A DNA stretch of 33,765 nucleotides from SYFY01 sp031385325 (GTDB taxonomy: Bacteria; Pseudomonadota; Gammaproteobacteria; Pseudomonadales; Azotimanducaceae), in NCBI GenBank assembly GCA_031385325.1, contig JANNBJ010000009.1, positions 1-33,765 on the forward strand, written 5' to 3'. Both the position numbers and the translations under genes were made by a program. This document shows positions 7,228 through 16,124 of this stretch, piece by piece; positions within the stretch are counted from its first letter, which is position 1, and each line of letters begins with the position of its first letter. The notes under the pieces are model-generated. The model ran no database searches and was not told the DNA's origin. It saw only the letters and a program-made list of their open reading frames with translations.

Positions 7228-8079
7228 TCATTCGAACCACTGGTCCATGTCCATGGCAGGCTGATGCGCCGCGTGGGTCGAGACTACTTTTGCAGGTACG
7301 CCAGCCACCGTGGTGTGCGGGGGTACGTCTTCCAGCACTACACTGCCAGCACCAACCTTGGCGCACGTTCCGACTTCGATGTTGCCAATGATCTTGGCTC
7401 CTGCTGCCAGCAGGACACCGCGCCGAATCTTCGGATGCCGATCACCACTGGTTTTTCCCGTGCCACCCAACGTGACGGAATGCAGGATCGAGACGTCGTC
7501 TTCAATCACTGCAGTTTCGCCAACGACGATGCCGGTGGCGTGATCGAGCATGATGCCCGAGCCAATTTGCGCTGCGGGGTGAATGTCGACGCCGAGGGTT
7601 GCACTGATCTGGTTCTGGAAAAAACGGGCCAGCGTCCGGCGGCCTTGATGCCAGAGCCAGTGCGCCACCCGATAGGATTGCAGCGCATGAAAACCCTTGA
7701 AGAACAGGAATGGCGTCGACAGGTCTTCACAAGCCGGGTCACGGGCGTAGGTGGCCACCACGTCGATCTGCGCCGCTGCAAGAATCGATGGTTCCGCCTC
7801 CATCGCCTGGCTGATGACATCGCGGATCAGCATGGTCGGCAGCATCGGATTTTCCAGCTTGCTGGCCAGACGGAAGCTGAGTGCAGCACCAAACGTTGGA
7901 TGGTTCAGGATCGTGGCGTGGAAGTAGCTGCCGAGTATGGGTTCTTCAAGCGCCTTGCGTTCGGCTTCGCTGCGCATCAGTGGCCACAGATCCTCGGGTT
8001 TGTTCAGGCGCTCGGTCTTGTGACTCGGTAGCGACTGGCGGAGGACTTCGCGAAAACGATATTCCGGCGGATTGGTCAT
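7228..8079 (-). CDS. cysE: Serine O-acetyltransferase
   Basis: CysE acetylates L-serine with acetyl-CoA to O-acetylserine, the precursor of cysteine. The protein has the N-terminal helical domain (SYFHATILNHPTFGAALSFR, TPFLFFKGFHALQ) and the C-terminal left-handed beta-helix of hexapeptide repeats (VDIHPAAQIGSGIMLDHATG, VSILHSVTLGGTGK, DRHPKIRRGVLLAAGAKIIG). The conserved histidines in DIHPAA and LDHATG are present. The tail ends MDMDQWFE, like the C-terminus that binds cysteine synthase and mediates feedback by cysteine in enterobacteria. I chose the ATG at 8079; a GTG three codons upstream (8088) is equally open. It reads as an operon with the zinc-ribbon gene and is divergent from the NAD kinase. 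Confidence 0.94.
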   Translation of the reverse strand: MTNPPEYRFREVLRQSLPSHKTERLNKPEDLWPLMRSEAERKALEEPILGSYFHATILNHPTFGAALSFRLASKLENPMLPTMLIRDVISQAMEAEPSILAAAQIDVVATYARDPACEDLSTPFLFFKGFHALQSYRVAHWLWHQGRRTLARFFQNQISATLGVDIHPAAQIGSGIMLDHATGIVVGETAVIEDDVSILHSVTLGGTGKTSGDRHPKIRRGVLLAAGAKIIGNIEVGTCAKVGAGSVVLEDVPPHTTVAGVPAKVVSTHAAHQPAMDMDQWFE

Positions 8080-8355
8080 GCTGCCCACGTTTGGATACCC
8101 ACGATTGCTGGTACTTGCCCATTGGCGTGTTCGAGGTCCGGAAGCCTAGCATGCACTCGCGCGATGATGCACTTTTGTCACAACCTGCTAACGTGCCGCA
8201 GCTATCGCTCGATTATCCAGTCTGTTCGGACGCGATCTTCGACCGCGAAGGGTAGTTCGATGCATCGGGTTCGCGATCGGGAGATCTCCTGCGGGGTCAG
8301 AAGATCGAGTCCCCATGAAGTGGCGGTAATCAGAGCGCAGGAGCTAAGGCAGACG

Positions 8356-9237
8356 ATGTTCAGCACGGTTGGCGTAGTGGCACGCGTGGGAAGTGATCTG
8401 GTCCGCGACAGCACCCTGGCAGTGGTCGCGACTCTGCGTCGACGGAAAGTCGGGGTTGTTGTCGAAACGGCCACGGCCGTTATGCTGGATAACCCGGCTG
8501 GCGTGAGCGCGGTACCTCGCGTTGAACTTGGTGTGCGCAGCGATCTGGTGGTCGTGATCGGCGGGGACGGCAGTCTGCTGGGTGTTGCCCGGGATCTGTG
8601 TCACGCCGGCAAGCCGGTGGTGGGCGTGAATCGTGGTGGCCTGGGATTTCTTGCTGGCATCTCACCTGAAGTCATCGATGCAGAACTGAACCGCGTACTG
8701 GATGGGCAATTTGCCTCGGAAGATCACTTTCTGTTGCACGCCGAAACGATGCGAGACGCCGCTGCATCAGGCAGTTCGCTGGCGCTGAATGATGTGGTCG
8801 TGCATGCCGGTGGTGTGTCGCACATGCTGGAGTTCAGCGTCTACGTGAATGATGAGTGGGTATATGACCAGCGTGGTGACGGACTCATCATCGCCTCACC
8901 CACCGGATCAACCGCCTATTCACTGTCGGCCGGTGGGCCGATCATGCATCCGAGCCTGAACGCCATCGTCATCGTGCCCATGTTTCCGCACACCCTGACA
9001 TCGCGTCCGCTGGTGGTATCAGGCGATTCGGAAATCCGGGTTGTCATCAAGAATGCAGGGTCCACACAACCCAAGGCCAGTTGTGATTCACAGGTTCATC
9101 TTGACCTGGCTAACAGTGATGTACTGCGGATCCGCAAACATCCTGCGTCATTGCGCATGCTGTTCCCGACCGGGCACAGCTTCTACGGTTCGTGCCGCTC
9201 CAAACTCGACTGGGCCACCCGATTGGGTGGTGGCTGA
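8356..9237 (+). CDS. nadK: NAD kinase
   Basis: This 293-residue enzyme phosphorylates NAD to NADP. It shows the diagnostic GGDGS at 69-73, the LGFLAGIS loop, ALNDVVVHAG, DGLIIASPTGSTAYSLSAGG and the FPTGHSFYGSCRSKLDW end. The open frame reaches back to 8122, but the upstream residues are unlike the family, and the ATG at 8356 (AAGG seven bases before) gives the normal start and length. Seven extra residues follow the usual LDW end and run into the convergent MocA-like gene, which it overlaps by 55 bases. Confidence 0.94.
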   Translation: MFSTVGVVARVGSDLVRDSTLAVVATLRRRKVGVVVETATAVMLDNPAGVSAVPRVELGVRSDLVVVIGGDGSLLGVARDLCHAGKPVVGVNRGGLGFLAGISPEVIDAELNRVLDGQFASEDHFLLHAETMRDAAASGSSLALNDVVVHAGGVSHMLEFSVYVNDEWVYDQRGDGLIIASPTGSTAYSLSAGGPIMHPSLNAIVIVPMFPHTLTSRPLVVSGDSEIRVVIKNAGSTQPKASCDSQVHLDLANSDVLRIRKHPASLRMLFPTGHSFYGSCRSKLDWATRLGGG

Positions 9238-9782
9238 TCCACGTCGAGGAGGATGCCCTCGTCATTCACTTCGATGAGGATCGGTTGTTGCGTGCCCAGC
9301 ATGGCCCGAGCGCCCTGATCACCGGTCAAGGTACACAAGGTCGGTAAATGTGCCGCCCCGAAACACACCGGATGGCCACGTTGGCCCTTATGGGTGGGCA
9401 CCAGTACGTCCTGCGGCGAAAGCAGTTGGGCGCGGGCGATCAATTCCCAGAGCGTTTCTTCTTTGAGGTAGGGCATGTCGGCCAGCCCGACAAACGTCTG
9501 CTCCCAATGCAGCGCGGTGGCACCGGCCGCCAGAGAGTGTCCCATCCCGAGGTCGGCGTCTGCGGCGATGATGAGTTCATCCGTCGATCGCAGATTGATG
9601 CCAAGGGAGGAGAGCAGATTTTCATCGCGAGGTGAAACGACAATCCTGATTGCGGGGAACGCCTGCTGAAAGAGGCTTGTTGTTGTTGCCAGCATGCTCA
9701 GCCCGCTGGGCAGCACGTGACGTCGCTTGTCACCACCGAATCGTCGGCTGCGACCCGCGGCCAGTATGATCGCGCCGATCAT
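9183..9782 (-). CDS. MocA/MobA-like nucleotidyltransferase
   Basis: The protein starts IGAIILAAGRSRRFGGDK, the LAAGxSxRxG-K nucleotide-binding motif of the MobA/MocA group, followed by GLADMPYL (the metal-binding D-x-P region) and RGHPVCFG. Such enzymes transfer CMP or GMP to molybdopterin; when next to xdhC the relevant reaction is usually cytosine dinucleotide formation for xanthine or CO dehydrogenase-type enzymes. I used the ATG at 9782, which puts the motif at the N-terminus as in the family; a GTG at 9818 would overlap the xdhC stop by 11 bases and add 12 residues. The 3' end overlaps nadK by 55 bases on the opposite strand. Confidence 0.85.
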   Translation of the reverse strand: MIGAIILAAGRSRRFGGDKRRHVLPSGLSMLATTTSLFQQAFPAIRIVVSPRDENLLSSLGINLRSTDELIIAADADLGMGHSLAAGATALHWEQTFVGLADMPYLKEETLWELIARAQLLSPQDVLVPTHKGQRGHPVCFGAAHLPTLCTLTGDQGARAMLGTQQPILIEVNDEGILLDVDQPPPNRVAQSSLERHEP

Positions 9783-9807
9783 GATGCTCTGCTCTTTCAG
9801 AGCTTCC

Positions 9808-10812
9808 CTAGCCGGCACTCACCTGTGCTCCGATCGCCTCCAGGGCCTGTGCGGCACGGCCATGCCGGACGGCGGTGATTTCCGCCAGGATGGCAATGGC
9901 AATTTCTGGCGGCGTGCGTGAACCGATGGGCAGACCAATGGGCGCTCGCAATCGAGCCAGTTCCGCATCGGTGATATCCAGGGCCTTGAGGCGTACCCGC
10001 CGATTGGCTGAGGTTCGTGTCGAGCCCATGGCGCCGATATAAAACGCATCGGTTTTAAGTGCTTCCATCAGCCCCATGTCGTCGATACGCGGATCGTGGG
10101 TCAGTGCGACGATCGCCGAAGCCTGATCGTGTGCATACAGACGTACCGCGTCGTCCGGCATGTCGGCTATCTTGCGAATGCCGTCACCCGGGAAATCCGC
10201 GAGCAGATGATCGCGTGGATCACAAACCGTGATTTCGAAGTCCAGCGACTGGGCCATGTGCGCCAGGTACTGGGACACCATGCCGGCGCCGATGATGAAC
10301 AGCTGCAGGCGAGGTCCCAGCGTGTGTCGCAGAACCTGGTTGTTGGCGTCCCATTGCACTGGTGAGAAGTGATCCGTAGCTGAGGCCGAGAACTGACCAC
10401 TGCGCAGATTCACTTCCCGTGCGACGGTACGCCGCGCCTCAAGCGCGCCGGCCAGTAGATCAAAATGAGCCTGTGCGTTGATGCCGGGTTTGTGAGGTTC
10501 AACAATGATGTCGAGTTGGCCGCCGCAGGGCAGCCCCAGACGCTCGGTTTCTTCCGCCGTGATGCCGTATTTGAAGAACTGGGGATGATCGGCAGCGAGT
10601 TCCCCCTGGGTCAACTTCTCCAGCAGATCGTCTTCGACACAGCCGCCCGAGAGGGAGCCTGTGACGTGTCCACCTTTGTTACAGGCAAACAGTGAACCCA
10701 CCGGACGGGGAGATGAGCCCCAGGTTGCAACCACGGTTGCCAGCCAGCAGGTTTCACCTGCCTTGAGCCAATCGCGCACACTGCGCAGTACTTCGAGATC
10801 CACCGCCTGCAT
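9808..10812 (-). CDS. XdhC-family molybdenum cofactor insertion protein
   Basis: The 334-residue product has the N-terminal XdhC domain (TCWLATVVATWGSSPRPVGS, GSLSGGCVEDDLLEKL, then LPCGGQLDIIVEP) and a C-terminal Rossmann domain (LFIIGAGMVSQYLAHMA, AFYIGAMGS, APIGLPIGSRTPPEIAIAILAEI). XdhC proteins bind and deliver sulfurated molybdenum cofactor to xanthine-dehydrogenase-type enzymes. I chose the ATG at 10812, preceded by CAGGAA eight bases away, rather than the GTG at 10836. It runs directly into the MocA-like gene. No molybdoenzyme subunit is present in the window, so the client enzyme must lie elsewhere. Confidence 0.9.
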   Translation of the reverse strand: MQAVDLEVLRSVRDWLKAGETCWLATVVATWGSSPRPVGSLFACNKGGHVTGSLSGGCVEDDLLEKLTQGELAADHPQFFKYGITAEETERLGLPCGGQLDIIVEPHKPGINAQAHFDLLAGALEARRTVAREVNLRSGQFSASATDHFSPVQWDANNQVLRHTLGPRLQLFIIGAGMVSQYLAHMAQSLDFEITVCDPRDHLLADFPGDGIRKIADMPDDAVRLYAHDQASAIVALTHDPRIDDMGLMEALKTDAFYIGAMGSTRTSANRRVRLKALDITDAELARLRAPIGLPIGSRTPPEIAIAILAEITAVRHGRAAQALEAIGAQVSAG

Positions 10813-10887
10813 CGCTGGTATTCCTGAACTAAACACTCGACTAGAATTCTACCACCACGTATCGAGCTGCCTGCTAATGGATTCCCG

Positions 10888-11748
10888 ATGATCAGGGCGC
10901 TGGTTCTTCCTGTTATTGCGGAAACCGGCGCCTTTGTCGAGGCGCTACACCATGCCCGCGTACCGGTGCGCAGCTTTGAAGAGCAGGGGCAGATCATCCT
11001 TGAAGTTCCCGATGACCACACAGCGAGCCTGGTGCGGCAACTGCATGCGGGCTGGAATCGTGGCGAGCGAAGCTGGGCGAAGGGGGGAAGGCCGGCACCC
11101 GACGCAATCAACTGGCGAACACTCGTCCTTCGTGCGCGGCAGTATCCCGGTCTGGCCGTCTTGCTGCTCATCACCTTCGTGGTGTATCCGTGGGTGATTT
11201 CATTGGCCGATGGCGAATTGAACGCACTGTCGGCGCTGCTGCTGATCGTCAACGTCGAGGGTGGAAACGATGTCACGCTGACACGGCTGGCGCAGGACTT
11301 CGAACCGTGGCGCTGGCTGACGCCGGTCTTTATCCACTTCTCCTTCATGCACATTGCCTTCAACGCGGCGGTGATATTCGAATTCGGTCGGCGTATCGAA
11401 GTGGCTCAAGGCACCTTCATCTTCCTGCTGCTGGTCATCATCACAGGCGTGTTATCCAACCTCGTACAGGTGCTCACCGGGTTGGGGCCTCTGTTTGGCG
11501 GGCTCTCGGGTGTGGGTTATGCCCTGCTGGGCTATATCCTCGTGCGCCAGAAGTTCGATCCGCAGAACAAGGCCTGGGCCATGCATCCATCGGTCGCGCT
11601 ATCGATGCTTTCGTTCCTCGTGCTGTTCAGTACTGGCATCACTGAGTCGTTTGGCATGCAGGTGGCCAATGGGGCACACTGGGGCGGACTTGTCAGCGGC
11701 GGCTTGCTCAGTCTGCTGGCGGGAGTACCGAAGACGCGGCCAGCCTGA
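10888..11748 (+). CDS. Rhomboid intramembrane serine protease, GlpG-like
   Basis: The 286-residue membrane protease has a soluble N-terminal domain (about 1-70), a basic linker, then six or seven transmembrane segments starting near 85. The rhomboid elements are all visible: WRWLTPVFIHFSFMHIAFN with the H150/H155/N159 pattern, the catalytic Ser207 in GGLSGVGY, and the partner His264 in NGAHWGGL. E. coli GlpG is 276 residues with Ser201 and His254, so the layout is very close, though the gene is not beside glpE or glpR. Rhomboids cleave transmembrane substrates within the inner membrane; the substrate is unknown. It is divergent from xdhC and precedes pepN. Confidence 0.92.
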   Translation: MIRALVLPVIAETGAFVEALHHARVPVRSFEEQGQIILEVPDDHTASLVRQLHAGWNRGERSWAKGGRPAPDAINWRTLVLRARQYPGLAVLLLITFVVYPWVISLADGELNALSALLLIVNVEGGNDVTLTRLAQDFEPWRWLTPVFIHFSFMHIAFNAAVIFEFGRRIEVAQGTFIFLLLVIITGVLSNLVQVLTGLGPLFGGLSGVGYALLGYILVRQKFDPQNKAWAMHPSVALSMLSFLVLFSTGITESFGMQVANGAHWGGLVSGGLLSLLAGVPKTRPA

Positions 11749-11832
11749 ACCATCATCCTGTGTGCCCCTGTAATGCAGGATTGAAGCAGTGGGTTGTCGT
11801 GTACAGGAGATCGTCATGGAGAAGGAATCAAC

Positions 11833-14487
11833 ATGAAAGAAGCTGAACCGCAGACCATTCGCCTCACCGACTATCAACCACCGCGGTATCGGACCGAGCG
11901 GGTTGATCTGCATGTCGACATCCGCGATGGGGAAACCACCGTCAACAGCACGCTGAAAGTGCGGCGGTTTGGCGCTGCGGGCAGCCTTGAACTCAATGGT
12001 GATGGACTGCAGCTTCACTCGGTCAGCGTCAATGGGGTGCTGCTGAGTGACAACGAGTACGAAGCGACGGCAGATCGGCTGGTGATTCACGAACCGGGTG
12101 CCGAAGCCCAGATCCATATCGTCAATCGCATTCATCCGGAAACCAATTCGACGCTGATGGGACTGTACAAGTCGAAAACGATGTACTGCACCCAGTGCGA
12201 GGCGGAAGGCTTTCGTCGGATCACGTACTACCAGGATCGGCCGGATGTGCTGGCCCGTTTTACCACAACCATCGAAGCCGATGCGCAGCGTTATCCGGTA
12301 TTGCTGGCCAATGGCAATCGTATCGCCGAGCAGGTGACCGATGGTCGCCGAACCGTGACCTGGGAAGATCCTTTTCCGAAGCCGTCCTACCTGTTTGCCC
12401 TGGTGGCTGGAGACCTTGCGCACATCGAAGACCGGTTTGTGACGATGAGTGGACGCGAGGTGAAACTCTTCATCTACTCCGAACCACACAATATTGGCCA
12501 GTGTGACTACGCGATGGATGCGTTGAAGCGTTCCATGCGCTGGGATGAAGAGGTGTTTGGCAGGGAATACGATCTCGACATCTTCATGATCGTCGCGGTT
12601 GAAGACTTCAACATGGGGGCGATGGAAAACAAGGGGCTCAACGTTTTCAACACGTCGTGTGTGCTGGCTTCGCCGGATACGGCGACGGATCTTGCCTATC
12701 AACGTGTCGAAGCCGTGGTTGCGCACGAGTATTTTCACAACTGGTCCGGCAATCGTGTGACCTGTCGCGACTGGTTCCAGCTCAGTCTCAAGGAAGGCTT
12801 CACCGTGTTTCGTGACGCCGAGTTTTCCGCGGACATGAACTCACGCACGGTGAAGCGGATCGAGGACGTACAGTTTCTGAGAAGTGTGCAGTTTGCCGAA
12901 GACGCCGGTCCGCTCGCTCATCCGATACGACCAGCGTCCTACATAGAAATCTCCAACTTCTACACGGTCACCATTTACGAAAAAGGCGCGGAAGTGGTGC
13001 GCATGCTGCAGACACTGCTGGGGCGGGAGAAATTCCGGCGCGGTTCCGATGTCTACTTTTCGTTGCATGATGGCATGGCCGCAACCACCGATGATTTCCT
13101 CGCCGCCATGCAGGCGCAGACCGATATCGATCTCACTCAGTTTCAGCGGTGGTATACCCAGGCCGGCACGCCAGTGGTAAGCGTTGAAGCCAGCGAAGAG
13201 GGCGCCGAACTGGTGTTGCAGTTTTCCCAGAGGTGTCCTGCAACTCCCGGACAGGCCGTCAAGGAGGCCTTCCACATTCCCATGCTGATGGGAATGCTGG
13301 ATGCACGCGGCCAAGCGGTGCAATGGAATCGGCTGATGCTGTCGGGCGATGCACATACCGAAGTGCGGGACGGCGATCTGCTGGTCCATCTCGACAAGCC
13401 GACACACACGCTGCGGATCAAGGGTGCAGGAGTCGGTGCCGTACCGAGTTTGCTGCGCGGTTTTTCGGCGCCGGTACGTTTGGAAATGGCGCGCTCACCT
13501 GCGACGCTCGCAATCCTTGCCGGCCACGATACGGATGGTTTTGCACGCTGGGATGCGCTGCAGAGTCTGCTGGTAGGCGAGATATCACGACTGCGCACAG
13601 CGCCGGGCGACATCGATACGGTGGTCGTCGAGGTGTTTCGCACCTTGCTGGATCAGGCTCTGGTGGCAACGGACGCGGATACCCGTTTCCTGTTGGCGGC
13701 CATGCTGGTGTGTCCGGATGAAGCCTATCTGTTTGAATCGATTACGCCGGTGCAGGTGGATGTGATCTGCGATGCACGCGATCACCTGCTGGGCAGTCTG
13801 GGGCGCATCCTGCACACGCAGTGGAAAAAGCTCTACCAGATCAGCCAGACCGGTCAGCCGTTTTCGCCGGCCGCCGGTGCGATGGCGCAGCGAACGCTGG
13901 CCAATGTTGCGCTCGGTTATCTTGCGGCCAGTGGCAGTGCAGCTGACGTCGAAGCGCTGCTGGTTGGCCAATTTGACTCCGCGGATAACCTCACGGATCG
14001 ACGTGCAGCGCTGGTGGAAATCTGCGCGGCGGACTCACTTTCAACCGGGCTGCGTGCATCGATCTGTCAGCGGTTCTACGAACGATTCAAGGCAGAAGCG
14101 CTGGTGGTTGACGGCTGGTTCTCAGCCCAGGCGGCGAGTCGGCTCACGAGTCTTGAGGGTATGCAGGCACTTGAAGGTCACCCGGCCTTTGATGTTCGTA
14201 ATCCCAACAAGGTGCGGGCTTTGTACAGCGCCTTTGCCGCGCGCAACTTCCGGGTGTTCCATGCCATCGATGGGTCGGGTTACCGGTTCATTGCCGATCG
14301 GGTTCTGCAACTGAACGAATTCAATCCGCAGATTGCCTCGCGATTGACCACGGAGCTGACGCGGTTTCGACGCTACGATTCCGTGCGTCAGCGGCTGATG
14401 CGAGCAGAGCTGGAACGTATTGCCGCTGCGGAAAACCTGTCGCGGGATGTCTTTGAAGTAGTCACCAAGAGCCTTGCCGGCGCATAA
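11833..14487 (+). CDS. pepN: Aminopeptidase N (M1 metallopeptidase)
   Basis: PepN removes N-terminal residues from peptides in the cytoplasm. The 884-residue protein has the exopeptidase motif GAMEN at 262-266 and the zinc site HEYFH-x18-E with His298, His302 and Glu321, one residue off the E. coli numbering. The N-terminal beta domain contains YCTQCEAEGFRRITYYQDRPDV, typical of proteobacterial PepN, and the C-terminal helical DUF3458 domain runs from about 545 to the end. The ATG at 11833 has GGAGAAGGA just upstream and was preferred to a start at 11794. It ends 11 bases from the convergent BatD gene. Confidence 0.96.
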   Translation: MKEAEPQTIRLTDYQPPRYRTERVDLHVDIRDGETTVNSTLKVRRFGAAGSLELNGDGLQLHSVSVNGVLLSDNEYEATADRLVIHEPGAEAQIHIVNRIHPETNSTLMGLYKSKTMYCTQCEAEGFRRITYYQDRPDVLARFTTTIEADAQRYPVLLANGNRIAEQVTDGRRTVTWEDPFPKPSYLFALVAGDLAHIEDRFVTMSGREVKLFIYSEPHNIGQCDYAMDALKRSMRWDEEVFGREYDLDIFMIVAVEDFNMGAMENKGLNVFNTSCVLASPDTATDLAYQRVEAVVAHEYFHNWSGNRVTCRDWFQLSLKEGFTVFRDAEFSADMNSRTVKRIEDVQFLRSVQFAEDAGPLAHPIRPASYIEISNFYTVTIYEKGAEVVRMLQTLLGREKFRRGSDVYFSLHDGMAATTDDFLAAMQAQTDIDLTQFQRWYTQAGTPVVSVEASEEGAELVLQFSQRCPATPGQAVKEAFHIPMLMGMLDARGQAVQWNRLMLSGDAHTEVRDGDLLVHLDKPTHTLRIKGAGVGAVPSLLRGFSAPVRLEMARSPATLAILAGHDTDGFARWDALQSLLVGEISRLRTAPGDIDTVVVEVFRTLLDQALVATDADTRFLLAAMLVCPDEAYLFESITPVQVDVICDARDHLLGSLGRILHTQWKKLYQISQTGQPFSPAAGAMAQRTLANVALGYLAASGSAADVEALLVGQFDSADNLTDRRAALVEICAADSLSTGLRASICQRFYERFKAEALVVDGWFSAQAASRLTSLEGMQALEGHPAFDVRNPNKVRALYSAFAARNFRVFHAIDGSGYRFIADRVLQLNEFNPQIASRLTTELTRFRRYDSVRQRLMRAELERIAAAENLSRDVFEVVTKSLAGA

Positions 14488-14498
14488 CCCGACCGCTT

Positions 14499-16124
14499 CT
14501 ACCGCGCATAGAGGGGAGGCAGCACTGCACGGGTTTTACCAGGCTTCGTCTGGTTCAACCTGCGCACCAGCTTCAGCGACTCCTGCATCGCCCGAGCGAG
14601 GTCTACCGCACTGACGCTGGCGGCAAAACGCTGATTGCCTGATGTCTGCAACAGCTGCCACTCCGGTTCGTTGGCCAGGTGGTCAAGCGCCTCGTTGCGT
14701 CTTACCGCATGGTGCAGCATTGCGCCGTGGATGATCGCTTCCCGCAGTCCGTGCAGATTCTTGTTGCGAATGGCGCTGCGAGCGGTGGCGGACCAGTTGA
14801 TGGGTGAGCTTTCATTGCCAGTGCGGAACCTGAGGATCACGACCATGATCAGCCCCAGGAGGGCAGCCAACAATGCCGGCCACCAGCGGGCGGAAAGGGC
14901 AGGTGTCGCTTCTGTATGATCGCCTGCAGAGGATGTAGCCGCCTGGTCCACCGATGTGGTTTTTGTCGATGTAACCGGTGGCTTCTCGCCCGAGATGTTT
15001 AACGTCCGTGCAGGCAGTCGTGTCAGTCGTACGAGCTTCTTCTCGGTATCCCACCAGCTGATATCGATACCAGGAATTTCGACTGTGCCACCCCAGGCCG
15101 GGACAAAGCTGTCGTTCTGCACGCGCTTGCCGTTGACGGACTCGCCGCGGGTGTCGTCTTCAAGTACCGGCGCTTCCGGATATTGCCGGATCAACTCGCT
15201 GTCAAAGGATGTGGTGGGTGGTGGAATCGACGATCCGGTATTGCCATTCGCAGTGATCTCGATGGTTCGACGCAACGAATCGCCGGCCCGGATGTTCGGG
15301 ACGTCCGGATCCCACTGTTCACGAATCGCGAGATCTTCGACCGGGAACCACGGTTTGCCTGCCGGCCACGACGCCGGAATCGGCAGTACGTTGATCGTCT
15401 TGTCAGCCGCCATGACCTGCACACCGCGCCGGACATCATTCAGCCGCACCGAACTCTGAACCGCAAATCCCGGAATGACGAACTGTCCACTGCGCTCGGG
15501 AAAAATGGCATAGCGTTGTTCAAGCACGCCGTAACGTGTGTCGTTGCGCATGGTGATGTCCTGGGTGGTTTCACCCAGAGGCAACACCACCGCGTCCGCG
15601 ATCACCGGAGCCCCAGGCAGATCGCCATAGATCTGCACACCGGTGGTGTAATAAAGCCTGCGCGTGTAGCGCACCTGGGCCTGGACGTAGACCTCACTGC
15701 GGTCGACAGAAATGTCGAAATACACGAGTTTGTCGATTTCGTTTTGCAGGTTGGAAGCTACAGGCCGTACGTTGACGGAGATTGGATCGCTGCGTTCACC
15801 ACCCAGCGATAGTGATGGAATGGTCAGCTGACCGGTTCGTTTGGGGCGCAGGGTGATGAGCACATCAACCCAGCTGGTGACCTCGCCGTTGACAACACGC
15901 AGCTGGCTTTGGGTGCTGGTCGCCTCAACTTCGAAGTCGTTGTCCAGTGGCGAGAGGTCAAGACCTTCGACATCGTCGGTGCCGGTGACGCGCACCTGCA
16001 GCTGCATGGCCTGCATGATGTCAATCTCACGCGGCTGCACTTCGGTAAGAATGGCCGCCCGCAACTCCGCGACATACATCAGCATGCCAATGGCGAATAG
16101 CAGGTAAACACCGCGTTTCACCAT
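14499..16124 (-). CDS. batD: BatD-family envelope protein
   Basis: The 541-residue product has an N-terminal signal sequence (MVKRGVYLLFAIGMLMYVAELRA), a long beta-rich periplasmic region (ILTEVQPREIDIMQAMQLQVRV, GQLTIPSLSLGGERSDPISV, RYTRRLYYTTGVQIYGDL) and one transmembrane helix at about 430-450 (WWPALLAALLGLIMVVILRF), followed by a cytoplasmic tail. This is the BatD/oxygen-tolerance architecture. Bat proteins were named from Bacteroides aerotolerance; their molecular role is unresolved. It is the last gene of the six-gene MoxR operon and overlaps the VWA-TPR gene by seven bases, implying translational coupling. Confidence 0.88.
   Translation of the reverse strand: MVKRGVYLLFAIGMLMYVAELRAAILTEVQPREIDIMQAMQLQVRVTGTDDVEGLDLSPLDNDFEVEATSTQSQLRVVNGEVTSWVDVLITLRPKRTGQLTIPSLSLGGERSDPISVNVRPVASNLQNEIDKLVYFDISVDRSEVYVQAQVRYTRRLYYTTGVQIYGDLPGAPVIADAVVLPLGETTQDITMRNDTRYGVLEQRYAIFPERSGQFVIPGFAVQSSVRLNDVRRGVQVMAADKTINVLPIPASWPAGKPWFPVEDLAIREQWDPDVPNIRAGDSLRRTIEITANGNTGSSIPPPTTSFDSELIRQYPEAPVLEDDTRGESVNGKRVQNDSFVPAWGGTVEIPGIDISWWDTEKKLVRLTRLPARTLNISGEKPPVTSTKTTSVDQAATSSAGDHTEATPALSARWWPALLAALLGLIMVVILRFRTGNESSPINWSATARSAIRNKNLHGLREAIIHGAMLHHAVRRNEALDHLANEPEWQLLQTSGNQRFAASVSAVDLARAMQESLKLVRRLNQTKPGKTRAVLPPLYAR

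Noticed and set aside
8280..8289. Ten-base palindrome GGAGATCTCC between cysE and nadK
   Set aside because: Short palindrome expected by chance at this frequency; no second site or known regulator motif.
11599..12738. Long 379-residue frame antisense to the rhomboid and pepN genes
   Set aside because: It lies opposite two clearly recognised proteins and its translation is His/Arg-rich with no domain; an antisense shadow of GC-rich coding DNA.
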